Below are positions 16,763 to 24,491 of a DNA stretch of 39,002 bases, piece after piece. The notes under the pieces are model-generated. The model did not search any database. It had not been told where the DNA came from and saw only the letters and a program-made list of their open reading frames with translations. Within the stretch, counting starts at the first letter, position 1. Each line of letters opens with the position of its first letter. The position numbers and the translations under genes are program-made. The stretch comes from Clostridia bacterium (GTDB taxonomy: Bacteria > Bacillota > Clostridia > UMGS1810): positions 1 to 39,002 of the forward strand of contig JAEDEG010000012.1 in assembly GCA_016293435.1 (NCBI GenBank), read 5' to 3'.

Positions 16763-16791
16763 TTGACAGCGTTACATTACTATGGTATAAT
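16763..16791 (+). promoter_or_regulatory. Consensus sigma-A promoter of the fur-like/znuABC-like operon
   Basis: TTGACA (16763-16768), a 17-nt spacer and TATAAT (16786-16791) are a perfect consensus, followed 13 nt later by a Fur-type box. Confidence 0.88.
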
Positions 16792-16799
16792 ATGAATAT

Positions 16800-16819
16800 G
16801 AAAATGATAATCATTATCA
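16800..16819 (+). promoter_or_regulatory. Fur-type operator (7-1-7 box) over the transcription start
   Basis: TGATAATCATTATCA at 16805-16819 is a perfect 7-1-7 inverted repeat, identical to the Bacillus subtilis Fur core consensus. The 19 bases at 16800-16818 differ from the E. coli Fur consensus at one position. It lies over the expected transcription start, so bound repressor would block initiation. Predicted autoregulation of the downstream Fur-family gene. Confidence 0.85.
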
Positions 16820-16835
16820 AATTGAGGTGGAGATG

Positions 16836-17246
16836 ATGGATAACAAATCCTACAATACCAAACAGCGGTCACAGCTCCTTGATTATCTTGCAAATCACAA
16901 GGAGAAATGCTTTTCGGCAAAGGAGCTTATAAAGAACGAAGAAATAAAGCTCGGCGAAGCTACCATATATCGCACTCTGGCAAAGTTTGTAGGTGACGGA
17001 ACGGTGAAAAAATTTATTTCGCCGGGCTCGGACGGTGCATTATATCAATACAACAGCGACACAGACGAATGCAGCAGTCATTTTCATTTAAAATGCATTG
17101 CCTGCGGTGAGCTTATTCACATGGAATGTGCAATGATGCAGGAAATAACAGATCATGTAAGGCTTCACCACGGATTTGTAATAGACAATTCAAAATCTGT
17201 ACTCTACGGTCTATGCACAATTTGCAGCGAAAAGGAAATATCATGA
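16836..17246 (+). CDS. Fur family metalloregulator (Fur/Zur-like)
   Basis: This 136-residue protein has an N-terminal winged helix (RSQLLDYLANHKEKCFSAKE, GEATIYRTLAKFVGDGTVKK) and a C-terminal dimer domain. The latter has HFHLKCIACGELIHMECAMM with a CxxC pair, then LHHGFVIDNSKSVLYGLCTIC with the second CxxC, forming the structural zinc site. The regulatory-site His residues (HFH, LHHG) are present. ATG 16836 is preferred, 5 nt after the GAGGTGG site; GTG 16827 overlaps that site and ATG 16833 is too close. It overlaps the downstream lipoprotein gene by ATGA. Operon context suggests zinc or manganese, while the box matches Fur, so the metal is undecided. Confidence 0.9.
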   Translation: MDNKSYNTKQRSQLLDYLANHKEKCFSAKELIKNEEIKLGEATIYRTLAKFVGDGTVKKFISPGSDGALYQYNSDTDECSSHFHLKCIACGELIHMECAMMQEITDHVRLHHGFVIDNSKSVLYGLCTICSEKEIS

Positions 17247-18241
17247 ACAAAAAATATACAAAAAAGCTTTTGGCGCGGCTAACATCCATGGTACTGATGG
17301 GATTTATAGTTTTATCATGCCTTGCGGGATGCGGCAAAAGCAAAGAAGAAAACGAAAAGTTAAATATTGTAACCGTCATTTATCCCCAATATGATTTTGC
17401 AAGAGCTATAGCAAAGGATTATGCTGATATAACCATGATTATGAAGCCCGGTGCAGAAATTCACGGTTTTGAGCCGTCGCTATCTGATATTGAGGCAATA
17501 GCAAATGCAGATGTGTTTATTTATAACGGCGGCGAATCGGATACATGGATTGAAAATATATTTGACTCGCTTGACACCGAAGATATTCTGATTGTAAACA
17601 TGATGGACCACGCCAAGCTTTTGGAGGAAGAAAACATTAACGGAGAAGCCCATGTTCACTCCCACTCTCACAGCGAGCACGGCATCAATCACGATGAATG
17701 CGATAGCCGCGCGGGAATTGATGAACACATATGGACATCACCCAAAAATGCGGTGCTTATGGTTGAGGCGGTGTGTGATGCCATATGCACAGCCGACCCT
17801 CAAAACGAAAAGACATACCAAGAAAATGCTGCAGACTATATTGCACTGATAGAAGGCATTGATAAGGAATTGGAAGCTGTGAGAAAAAGTGCAAAAATCG
17901 ATACAATTGCCGTGGGTGACAGATTTCCGTATTTATATATGGCAAAGGAATATGACCTGAAATATATGGCGGCATTTCCGGGATGTTCATCCGAAACAGA
18001 CGCAAATCCTTCGGTTATAATAAATATCATAGAACAAATGAAACAAAAGGGTATTGACGCTGTGCTTTGTACAGAGCTTTCGGACAAAAGAATGGCAAAA
18101 ACCATCAGTGAAGAAACCGAGGCAAAAATACTGACTCTCCATTCATGCCAGAGCATAAGTGCGCAGGATTTTGAAAACGGGGTGCGGTATGTGGATCTTA
18201 TGAAACAAAATGTAATAACACTCAAGGAGGCTCTTGGCTGA
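17243..18241 (+). CDS. Metal ABC transporter substrate-binding lipoprotein (ZnuA/cluster A-I type)
   Basis: A 332-residue lipoprotein. Its signal peptide ends in lipobox LAGC (Cys at residue 30), so it is anchored outside the membrane. Fold features are VTVIYPQYDFARAIAKDYA, a first metal-ligand region KPGAEIHGFEPSLSDIEAI, a His-rich charged loop VHSHSHSEHGINHDE near 140-155, the second ligand region GIDEHIWTSPKNA, and late IAVGDRFPYLYMAKEYDL and AAFPGCSSETDANPS regions. The His-rich loop is typical of zinc-binding members. The ATG at 17243 overlaps the regulator's stop (ATGA) and follows AAAAGGAA. A longer in-frame reading upstream lies inside the regulator gene and is not used. Confidence 0.92.
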   Translation: MNKKYTKKLLARLTSMVLMGFIVLSCLAGCGKSKEENEKLNIVTVIYPQYDFARAIAKDYADITMIMKPGAEIHGFEPSLSDIEAIANADVFIYNGGESDTWIENIFDSLDTEDILIVNMMDHAKLLEEENINGEAHVHSHSHSEHGINHDECDSRAGIDEHIWTSPKNAVLMVEAVCDAICTADPQNEKTYQENAADYIALIEGIDKELEAVRKSAKIDTIAVGDRFPYLYMAKEYDLKYMAAFPGCSSETDANPSVIINIIEQMKQKGIDAVLCTELSDKRMAKTISEETEAKILTLHSCQSISAQDFENGVRYVDLMKQNVITLKEALG

Positions 18242-18242
18242 A

Positions 18243-18947
18243 ATGTCGATGATAAAGCTTGAAAAAATTAATATGTCTTATGAGGGAACCCGTGTTATCA
18301 CAGATCTCAGCCTAAGTATCGATCAGGGTGAATATCTGTATATTGTGGGTGAAAACGGCTCGGGAAAAACAACTCTTTTAAAGGGGCTGCTGCGTCTTAA
18401 AAAGCTCGACAGCGGAGAGATAATTTTTGGTGACGGTCTTAAGAGAAGCGAAATCGGTTATCTTCCGCAGAAAACAGAAATACAGAAGGATTTTCCCGCA
18501 TCGGTACGCGAGGTGGTGCGTTCGGGAAGAATAAGCCGAAAGCGTTTTGGCTTGTTTTACAGCTCGTCTGACAAAAAGGCTGCAAAAAACGCCATGGAAA
18601 AGCTCGAAATAAAAAACCTTTCCAAAAAATGCTATCATGACCTTTCGGGCGGTCAGCAGCAAAGGGTGCTTCTGGCAAGAGCTGTGTGCGCATCGCAAAA
18701 GCTATTGATACTGGACGAACCGGTGAGCGGACTCGATGTGAGTGCAGCCCGTGAGATGTATGATATAATAGATATGCTAAATCGCGAAGGCATGACCGTA
18801 ATTATGATAACCCACGATATAGAAAGAGTTATAAAGTCAAAGGGACATGTATTGCATTTGGGAAAAAGCCATGCGCTCTTTTTCGGAACATGCAATGAAT
18901 ACAAAAGCATGGCTGCGGATGGCGGCTTATGGGAGAAAAGCATATGA
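18243..18947 (+). CDS. Metal ABC transporter ATP-binding protein (ZnuC-like)
   Basis: This 234-residue ATPase has Walker A GENGSGKTTLLKGLLRLKKL near 35-50, the signature DLSGGQQQRVLLARAVCAS, Walker B KLLILDEPVSGLD and the switch His in VIMITHDIERV. It powers metal import through the following permease. The start is ambiguous: AAGGAGG at 18224-18230 is 12 nt from ATG 18243 and 3 nt from an in-frame TTG at 18234. I give the ATG. It is 1 nt after the lipoprotein stop. Confidence 0.92.
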   Translation: MSMIKLEKINMSYEGTRVITDLSLSIDQGEYLYIVGENGSGKTTLLKGLLRLKKLDSGEIIFGDGLKRSEIGYLPQKTEIQKDFPASVREVVRSGRISRKRFGLFYSSSDKKAAKNAMEKLEIKNLSKKCYHDLSGGQQQRVLLARAVCASQKLLILDEPVSGLDVSAAREMYDIIDMLNREGMTVIMITHDIERVIKSKGHVLHLGKSHALFFGTCNEYKSMAADGGLWEKSI

Positions 18948-19765
18948 GCGAAATTATAAATACAATTATTAACTACGGATTTATTACCAGAGCACTCATT
19001 GTTGGCGGTATGATATCAGTGTGTGCCGCAATGCTCGGTATTGTGCTTGTGCTTAAGCGTTACTCCATGATTGGTGATGGGCTTTCGCACATAAGCTTTG
19101 GAGCGCTTTCGTTTGCAACGGTTATGGGATTTGCTCCGATGAAGGTTGCCATACCGGTTGTTGCGATTGCCGCAATAATCCTATTGCGTTTGGGCGGTAA
19201 AAGAATAAAGGGAGATTCGCTGATTGCAATTATATCAAGCAGTGCGCTGGCGTTTGGCATTATGCTTATATCCCTTTCGGGCTCGAGTGCTGATATGAAC
19301 AGCTATCTTATAGGAAGTATGTATGCAATAAGCGAAGGTGATATGCTTGCTGCTGTTGTGCTTTGTATATGTGTTATCTCATCATTCATACTACTCTACA
19401 ACAGAATTTTTGCCGTTACCTTTGACGAAGAATTTTGCAAAGCAACGGGAATCAACACAGGACTATATACCACTGCCATTGCAGTTCTTACCTCTGTTAC
19501 AGTGGTTATAGGAATGAGGCTTATGGGATCGCTTTTGATTTCGGCTCTTATAGTATTTCCTGCCCTTTCCTCAATGAGAATATTCAAATCTTTCTTTTCG
19601 GTAACGGTGAGCTCAATTGTCATTGCGGCGGTTAGCTTTTTGACCGGATTTATGCTAACGCTTATTCTTGACGGAATACCGACAGGAGCATGCATAACTA
19701 TTGTTAACCTTGCAATTTTTGCTATTATGGCAATTATTGGTGCAATCCGAAATATGAAAAAATAA
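18944..19765 (+). CDS. Metal ABC transporter permease (ZnuB-like)
   Basis: This 273-residue ABC-3 family permease has about eight membrane segments. Family stretches are VGGMISVCAAMLGIVLVLKR, YSMIGDGLSHISFGALSFAT, VTVVIGMRLMGSLLISALIV, and FPALSSMRIFKSFF. The ATG at 18944 overlaps the ATPase stop (ATGA) and follows GGGAG; a longer start at 18929 is less likely. It completes a regulator-lipoprotein-ATPase-permease operon; no clear terminator follows. Confidence 0.92.
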   Translation: MSEIINTIINYGFITRALIVGGMISVCAAMLGIVLVLKRYSMIGDGLSHISFGALSFATVMGFAPMKVAIPVVAIAAIILLRLGGKRIKGDSLIAIISSSALAFGIMLISLSGSSADMNSYLIGSMYAISEGDMLAAVVLCICVISSFILLYNRIFAVTFDEEFCKATGINTGLYTTAIAVLTSVTVVIGMRLMGSLLISALIVFPALSSMRIFKSFFSVTVSSIVIAAVSFLTGFMLTLILDGIPTGACITIVNLAIFAIMAIIGAIRNMKK

Positions 19766-19829
19766 TAAAGGTAAGAAAGATAAATTCCGAATCGGTGTTG
19801 TTTTTGACTTTGTTTGTCTTAGGCAGCGT

Positions 19830-21242
19830 TTATACATCAATTTTCTTTTGGAGCCATTTACCGCGATATATTCTGATCAGATACAATATCCCCCTAACGC
19901 ACAGCTCAACAGCCATTGCAATCCACACACCGTACAGACCAAGATAAGGTACCAGAATAACAGAAAGAGTTATTCTGACACCCCACATGCTCACAAGGTT
20001 CAGCACACCGGGTATAAATGTGTCGCCGGCACCCCTTAGTGCGCCAGTGCATACTATAGATGCCGCATACAGCGGTTCGGCAAAGGCTTCTATACGCAAA
20101 ATATCGGTACCGAGGACTCTGACATCATGTGATGAAGTGAGCATTTTAAACATTGCCGGTGCTCCTGCAAACATAAGAATTGCTGTAAAGCTCATAACAG
20201 AAACGCCAAGGAAAATTGCCGTTGAGGTGAAGCGCTTTGCAATATCTCGTCTGCCTGCACCTATGCTCTGCCCTACCAAAGTTGTTGAAGCGGAGCTTAT
20301 GCCGTAGCCCGGCATATAGCAAAAGCTCTCGGCTGTAACAGCAAGCGAATTTGCAGCCACAGACACGGTGCCGAGCGGCGCCACAATCATTGTGGCGCAT
20401 ATGTAGGCAGTACACATGATGGCATGCTCAAAGGCTGCGGGAAGTGAAATCCTTAGTGCAGTTTTTAAGCATCTTTTGTCTAATCGCCAGCTTCCGCCAT
20501 GCCTAAATGCAAGAATATCTGACTTAAACACGGCAACAAAGAGCATCAAAAAGGCTACAGTGTAGTCTGCCAGAGCAGTGCCGAGAGCCGCGCCTTCCAC
20601 ACCCATGCCAAATCCATACACGCAAAATTCTAATCCAAAAAATGATACAATTCTCGTGGGATAAATAAAAAAGAAATTGAAAATCACGTCAAGAGCACAC
20701 ATACAGATATTTAGTATACTCGGAGTTTTCATATCGCCGCTGCACTGAAGCGTGCTGCCTGCAATCTGACGAAGCTGAGTTGCCGGAAGTGCAACAGCAT
20801 ATATCATAAAGTACCGGGTAGAATCTGCACAAACTTCTTTTGCACCGCCGAGCCAGTGAGGTAAAAACGGGCTTATTCCAAGTGCCACCGCCGCCAGAAA
20901 AAGACCAAAAAGGGCTGTATGGATGAGCGACTGGCGAAACACACTTCGGGCATCGTTGTTACGTTTTGCACCCACAAGCTGAGCAACCTGAACCGAAAAG
21001 CCGGTGGCGGCCGAAATACAAAGCCCATTCAAAAGCCAGGTTGTAGTACTCACAAGACCGATAGAAGCCGAGGCTTTTGCACCCATACTGCCAACCATGG
21101 ATGCATCTATGTATTGCATTATGACCGCTGTAATCTGAGCCGTAACGGCGGGAATACTCAGCCGCGCTACCATGGCTATCATCCGACGGACAGTTATATT
21201 GCCCGAGGATTTAAAATCCAAAATATTAGCAGTGTTATTCAT
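19830..21242 (-). CDS. MATE family multidrug/Na+ antiporter
   Basis: This 470-residue protein has about 12 membrane segments in two homologous halves. MATE landmarks include LSIPAVTAQITAVIMQYIDA, MVGSMGAKASASIGLVSTTT, the GFSVQVAQLVGAKRNNDARS loop after helix 2, GYGISSASTTLVGQSIGAGR in the second half, and LRIEAFAEPLYAASIVCTGA then LRGAGDTFIPGVLNL. The family exports cationic drugs or metabolites using Na+ or H+ gradients. The ATG at 21242 is chosen because AAAGGA is 8 nt upstream; upstream in-frame starts lack a site. It is divergent from the DUF3737 gene with a short shared control region. Confidence 0.93.
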   Translation of the reverse strand: MNNTANILDFKSSGNITVRRMIAMVARLSIPAVTAQITAVIMQYIDASMVGSMGAKASASIGLVSTTTWLLNGLCISAATGFSVQVAQLVGAKRNNDARSVFRQSLIHTALFGLFLAAVALGISPFLPHWLGGAKEVCADSTRYFMIYAVALPATQLRQIAGSTLQCSGDMKTPSILNICMCALDVIFNFFFIYPTRIVSFFGLEFCVYGFGMGVEGAALGTALADYTVAFLMLFVAVFKSDILAFRHGGSWRLDKRCLKTALRISLPAAFEHAIMCTAYICATMIVAPLGTVSVAANSLAVTAESFCYMPGYGISSASTTLVGQSIGAGRRDIAKRFTSTAIFLGVSVMSFTAILMFAGAPAMFKMLTSSHDVRVLGTDILRIEAFAEPLYAASIVCTGALRGAGDTFIPGVLNLVSMWGVRITLSVILVPYLGLYGVWIAMAVELCVRGILYLIRIYRGKWLQKKIDV

Positions 21243-21287
21243 ATAGGTTATCCTTTCATTCATTTTTGACAAAAAATGAAAAAAGAC

Positions 21288-21316
21288 TTGATTATGTTCG
21301 CATTTGCATTTATAAT
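21288..21316 (+). promoter_or_regulatory. Sigma-A promoter of the DUF3737/isomerase unit
   Basis: TTGATT (21288-21293), a 17-nt spacer and TATAAT (21311-21316) lie 48 nt before the ATG at 21365, in the gap divergent from the MATE gene. Confidence 0.65.
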
Positions 21317-21364
21317 GACTATATCACAAAAAATAAAATAAGTCAAATATCGAAAGGCAATAAA

Positions 21365-22204
21365 ATGAATTTATACAAAAATACTACATACGATGAAGAA
21401 CGGGCATTGTATGGAATTAAGAATGCAAAAATTGAGAACTGCCGTTTTGAGGGTCCTGCCGACGGTGAATCTGCACTCAAAGAAACCTCAGACATTATTG
21501 TGAAAGACTGCAGGTTTGTGCTCAGGTACCCTTTTTGGCATACAACCGGAGCCGTGGCCGAAAATATTGAAATGACCGATACCTGCCGTGCTGCAATGTG
21601 GTATGATAAAAACATGGTAATAAAAAAATCGTATCTTGGCGGTATAAAAGCACTGAGAGAGTGCGAAGGTGTGGAAATAGCAGACTGCAAAATCAATTCG
21701 AGCGAGTTTGGATGGTTTTGTAATGATATTACAATTAAAAATACCAAAATGACATCGGAGTATCCGTTTTTGAAATGCGCGGATCTGGAAATAACCGAAC
21801 TTGAAATGACTGCAAAATACTCATTTCAGTATACAGAAAATTCTGTTATAAAAAACAGTATTCTAAACACAAAGGATGCATTCTGGCACTGCAAAAACGT
21901 AACCGTGTATGACAGCACGGTAAATGGAGAATACCTTGGATGGTACTCCGAAAATTTGCGCTTTGTAAATTGCAAAATCATCGGCACTCAGCCCCTATGT
22001 TATGCAAAAGGACTTGTGCTCGAAAACTGTGAGATGACAAACTGTGATCTGTCGTTTGAAAAAAGCGATGTAAGTGCAAACGTTAGAGGAGGTATAACAA
22101 GCGTTAAAAATCCTGAAAGCGGATGCATTTGCGCAGATTATATTGATGAAATTATTTTGGAATACAAAACCGATTGTGCAATAAAAGTAAATGAAAAGAG
22201 GTAG
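21365..22204 (+). CDS. DUF3737 family beta-helix-like repeat protein
   Basis: This 279-residue protein is built of short repeats of the form 'hydrophobic-x-N/D-C/S-x-hydrophobic' every 18-22 residues, for example AKIENCRFEGPADGESALKE, DIIVKDCRFVL, VEIADCKINSSEFGWFCNDI, TVYDSTVNGEYLGWYSENLR and FVNCKIIGTQPLCYAKGLVL. This is characteristic of a right-handed parallel beta-helix, and the aromatic YPFWHTTG / GWFCND / FWHCKN turns fit DUF3737. There is no signal peptide. The ATG at 21365 follows GAAAGGC; a longer in-frame reading would start inside the MATE leader and is rejected. It is 6 nt upstream of the isomerase gene and certainly co-transcribed. Function is unknown. Confidence 0.85.
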   Translation: MNLYKNTTYDEERALYGIKNAKIENCRFEGPADGESALKETSDIIVKDCRFVLRYPFWHTTGAVAENIEMTDTCRAAMWYDKNMVIKKSYLGGIKALRECEGVEIADCKINSSEFGWFCNDITIKNTKMTSEYPFLKCADLEITELEMTAKYSFQYTENSVIKNSILNTKDAFWHCKNVTVYDSTVNGEYLGWYSENLRFVNCKIIGTQPLCYAKGLVLENCEMTNCDLSFEKSDVSANVRGGITSVKNPESGCICADYIDEIILEYKTDCAIKVNEKR

Positions 22205-22210
22205 TTTGTT

Positions 22211-23077
22211 ATGAAAATAGGTGTAAGCTCATATTCGTTTCAGCAATACATAAACCAAGGGAAAATGTCTCAGCTTGATACGGTGGTCAAGGCAAAGGAA
22301 ATTGGCTTTGATGCAATTGAATTTACAGAACTGATGCCTCACGATGGTTCAACCAAAAAGGAATATGCTAAAAAAATTGCCGATGAAGCAAAAAGATTGG
22401 GCATTGAAATAACCTGCTATACCGTGGGGGCAAACCTCGTGTGTAAAACAGAAGAAGAATATACCGAAGAGATAAACAGGCTTAAAGAAAGGCTTGACGA
22501 GGCGGCAATACTTGGAGTAAAGCTCATGAGACATGATGTCGTATCAGACCTAAAAGGTGTGAGAAGTTTTGACCTTGCCCTTGAGCAGATTGTGCGCGGA
22601 ATAAGAGAAGTGACCGAATATGCCAAAGCTCTGGGAATCAAAACAATGGTCGAAAACCATGGCTTGATTTGTCAGGACAGCGACAGAGTGGAAAGACTGT
22701 TTAATGCAGTAAACCACGACAATTTTGGTCTGCTGGTTGATATGGGCAACTTTACCTGTGTTGATGAAAATCCCGCAACTGCGGTATCACGTTTGGCACG
22801 CTACGCATTTCATGCTCATGCAAAGGATATGCTGTTTTTCCCATTTGACAGTAAAGAAGATATTCAGGACGGCTTTTTCACAAGAGGTTGCAACAAGCTG
22901 CAGGGAACAATTATCGGTCAGGGTATTGTACCTATTAAGCAGTGCATTGCAATATTAAAATCTCAGGGTTATGACGAAACGCTTTCTATTGAGTATGAAG
23001 GAAGCGAAGACTGCTTAGTCGGTATAGAAAAAGGATATAAAGCTTTGAGAGAATATATAAAAGAGCTTGAAGAATAA
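22211..23077 (+). CDS. Sugar phosphate isomerase/epimerase (xylose-isomerase-like TIM barrel)
   Basis: This 288-residue protein is of the AP-endonuclease-2/xylose isomerase-like superfamily. It has a TIM barrel with metal ligands likely in IKTMVENHGLICQDSDRVER (Glu), NFGLLVDMGNFTCVDENP (Asp), RYAFHAHAKDM (His) and ETLSIEYEGSED (Glu). Proteins of this type isomerise or epimerise sugars, keto-sugars or inositol derivatives. AGAGG precedes the ATG. Pairing with DUF3737 suggests a common pathway, unproven. A strong hairpin follows at 23141-23183. Confidence 0.88.
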   Translation: MKIGVSSYSFQQYINQGKMSQLDTVVKAKEIGFDAIEFTELMPHDGSTKKEYAKKIADEAKRLGIEITCYTVGANLVCKTEEEYTEEINRLKERLDEAAILGVKLMRHDVVSDLKGVRSFDLALEQIVRGIREVTEYAKALGIKTMVENHGLICQDSDRVERLFNAVNHDNFGLLVDMGNFTCVDENPATAVSRLARYAFHAHAKDMLFFPFDSKEDIQDGFFTRGCNKLQGTIIGQGIVPIKQCIAILKSQGYDETLSIEYEGSEDCLVGIEKGYKALREYIKELEE

Positions 23078-23140
23078 GCTTGTAAAATAAATTTAACCTG
23101 CTTGGTGCGTGTAGTAATATTGATGAAAAAGCTCATCGGT

Positions 23141-23183
23141 AAATGCCGCATACCGTATCTCTTGAATATGGTATGCGGCATTT
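23141..23183. terminator. Bidirectional terminator between isomerase and SDR genes
   Basis: A perfect 14-bp stem, AAATGCCGCATACC (23141-23154) with GGTATGCGGCATTT (23170-23183), has a 15-nt loop and lies between convergent genes ending at 23077 and 23221. A long U-tract is lacking. Confidence 0.6.
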
Positions 23184-23220
23184 AGAGCTGATGTAATACA
23201 TAATATTTTCTTCATTAGAT

Positions 23221-23940
23221 TCACCTATTTTCTGTATCCAATGACCAGCCGTAATCTCCGTGATAAATCATCTGCCTTGTCATACCGCCGTCTATGCAAA
23301 TGTTTTCTCCGGTGATAAATCCTGACAAATCAGAACAAAGATAGAGCACCATATTTGCAATATCAAGAGGATTTCCCACTCGGCCGGCAGGCTGTTGAAC
23401 GGCGTCTGCACCGTCATAAGCCCTAAAAGACGTATCAATCCAGCCGGGAGAAACAGAGTTAACACGCACATGCCCCGAAAGACTTACCGAGAGTGCGTGG
23501 GTAAGCGCCGAGATTCCGCCTTTTGCCGCAGTATAGCTCTCGGTTTGCGGCTGACTCATCCTATCTCTTGAGGAGGATATATTTACAATGCTTGCACCTT
23601 TGTTAAAATAAGGAGCAAATAGCTTTGAAAGATAAAACGGAGCTGTAACACCCACCTTTAGTGCATATTCAAAGTCTTCATAGCTTGCATTTTCAATTCC
23701 GCACATTTTGGGTGCGGCATTGTTGATAAGAAAATCCACCTTGCCAAAGTCTGCTATTACTTTATTTGCAAATTTATGCAATACATCCTTATCGGCAAGG
23801 TCGCCTACAAAATATTCGTTTTCATTTAGGTCGATAATGCAGACCTTTGCACCCGATTTTTTAAATTCCTCTGCGATGCACTTGCCGATGCCGCGGGCAC
23901 CACCGGTAACAACCGCAACTTTATCAGTAAAATCAAACAT
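23221..23940 (-). CDS. Short-chain dehydrogenase/reductase (SDR)
   Basis: This 239-residue classical SDR has cofactor motif VVTGGARGIGKCIAEEFKKS at 10-30, an acidic CIIDLNENEY favouring NAD(H), NNAAP near 75, catalytic Ser in SIVNISSSRDR, YTAAKGG with the active Tyr and Lys near 138-142, and the C-terminal SGFITGENICIDGGMTRQ. The substrate is unknown; the nearby sugar isomerase makes a polyol or keto-sugar plausible. GGAG is 8 nt before the ATG. Confidence 0.92.
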   Translation of the reverse strand: MFDFTDKVAVVTGGARGIGKCIAEEFKKSGAKVCIIDLNENEYFVGDLADKDVLHKFANKVIADFGKVDFLINNAAPKMCGIENASYEDFEYALKVGVTAPFYLSKLFAPYFNKGASIVNISSSRDRMSQPQTESYTAAKGGISALTHALSVSLSGHVRVNSVSPGWIDTSFRAYDGADAVQQPAGRVGNPLDIANMVLYLCSDLSGFITGENICIDGGMTRQMIYHGDYGWSLDTENR

Positions 23941-24177
23941 ATATTTTTCTCCATATTATTTAGAAATATTATATGAAATGACGGCTATTTACATGCTGTG
24001 TCTGTTTGCCGGATCGGCATTAATGTAATGTATCGAAATTTGGAAGAACCACCCATTTCTCAGCAAACTATACAGATTATTATATTATAATATCTGCTTA
24101 TTGTCAATAGAAATTCACGATTCATAACGAAAATATAAATTGGAATTTGTCAATGACAAATTCCAATTATCACTTTT
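23941..24177. other. A+T-rich intergenic region
   Basis: It holds the leader of the SDR gene and the end of the SpoVM-like unit. Apart from the hairpin at 24138-24168 I see no gene, promoter of consensus quality or repeat here. Confidence 0.5.
24138..24168 (-). terminator. Hairpin downstream of the SpoVM-like gene
   Basis: A perfect 14-bp stem (AATTGGAATTTGTC at 24138-24151 with its complement at 24155-24168) has a 3-nt loop, 10 nt past the stop of the microgene. On the minus strand it is followed by TATATTTTC, only moderately U-rich. Confidence 0.6.
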
Positions 24178-24255
24178 TTATTCATTATTTATTTTAAAAA
24201 TCTTTTTGAGTATTTTTCTGAAAAAACCAGGCGCATTCCATACAACAACTTTCAT
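24178..24255 (-). CDS. spoVM: SpoVM-like 25-residue sporulation peptide
   Basis: The 25-codon ORF begins MKVVVWNAP and ends KIFKINNE. It aligns without gaps to B. subtilis SpoVM (26 residues). Both have MK at 1-2, hydrophobic residues at 3-5, the critical Pro9, aromatic Phe11, Ile15, a hydrophobic residue at 16 and a basic residue at 17, then an amphipathic helix with a polar tail. In B. subtilis SpoVM recognises the positively curved forespore membrane and anchors SpoIVA during coat assembly. GGAGG lies 7 nt before the ATG, strong support for translation. It is 42 nt downstream of the 52-residue membrane protein gene and ahead of a terminator hairpin. Such short ORFs are usually missed by gene callers. 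Sporulation context is supported by sigE/spoIIGA 7 kb away. Confidence 0.75.
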   Translation of the reverse strand: MKVVVWNAPGFFRKILKKIFKINNE

Positions 24256-24297
24256 AAAAATTCCTCCGATACAAAATAATTTTTAAGTACAAACCAG

Positions 24298-24456
24298 TTA
24301 CCTGCAGCAATATATTGCTATGCAAAGTACTGCAAGAATTATGCCCTCTATAATGGCTATTATAACAGGAGGTAGGATAAAGCTTACAAAAACGCCCGTG
24401 ACAAACCCGAGAATGCAAAAGCCCCACAGCTTTTTCATAATATTTTTCAAAAACAT
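24298..24456 (-). CDS. Small 52-residue hydrophobic membrane protein
   Basis: The ORF begins MFLKNIMKKLWG, then has two hydrophobic stretches: FCILGFVTGVFVSFILPP (about 13-30) and VIIAIIEGIILAVLCIAIYCCR (31-52). The Pro-Pro pair at 29-30 probably forms a turn, so it is likely a membrane hairpin with a Cys-rich end. GGAGG sits 9 nt before the ATG. It lies 71 nt after the ABC exporter pair and directly upstream of the SpoVM-like gene, suggesting joint transcription. I do not recognise a family. A 90-residue reading in another frame across both microgenes is a shadow. Confidence 0.7.
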   Translation of the reverse strand: MFLKNIMKKLWGFCILGFVTGVFVSFILPPVIIAIIEGIILAVLCIAIYCCR

Positions 24457-24470
24457 AATCCCACACCTCC

Positions 24471-24491
24471 TATAATGTTAATAACATTATA
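24471..24491. promoter_or_regulatory. Palindrome with a sporulation-like -10 box upstream of the microgenes
   Basis: A perfect 10-1-10 inverted repeat (TATAATGTTA at 24471-24480, complement at 24482-24491) abuts the ribosome binding site of the 52-residue gene. On the minus strand CATATAAT (24493-24486) differs by one base from the sigma-E -10 consensus CATACAAT, but I find no convincing -35 at the right distance. Confidence 0.35.

Noticed and set aside
16805..16819. Reading the operator as a Zur or PerR box
   Set aside because: The bases match TGATAAT-n-ATTATCA; Zur and PerR consensus differ at several positions in each arm.
21266..21364. N-terminal extension of the DUF3737 protein
   Set aside because: It would place the start upstream of the likely promoter, has no ribosome site and is not family-like.
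24194..24466. 90-codon minus-strand ORF
   Set aside because: It reads across two small genes in another frame; those two have their own GGAGG sites and sensible sequences.
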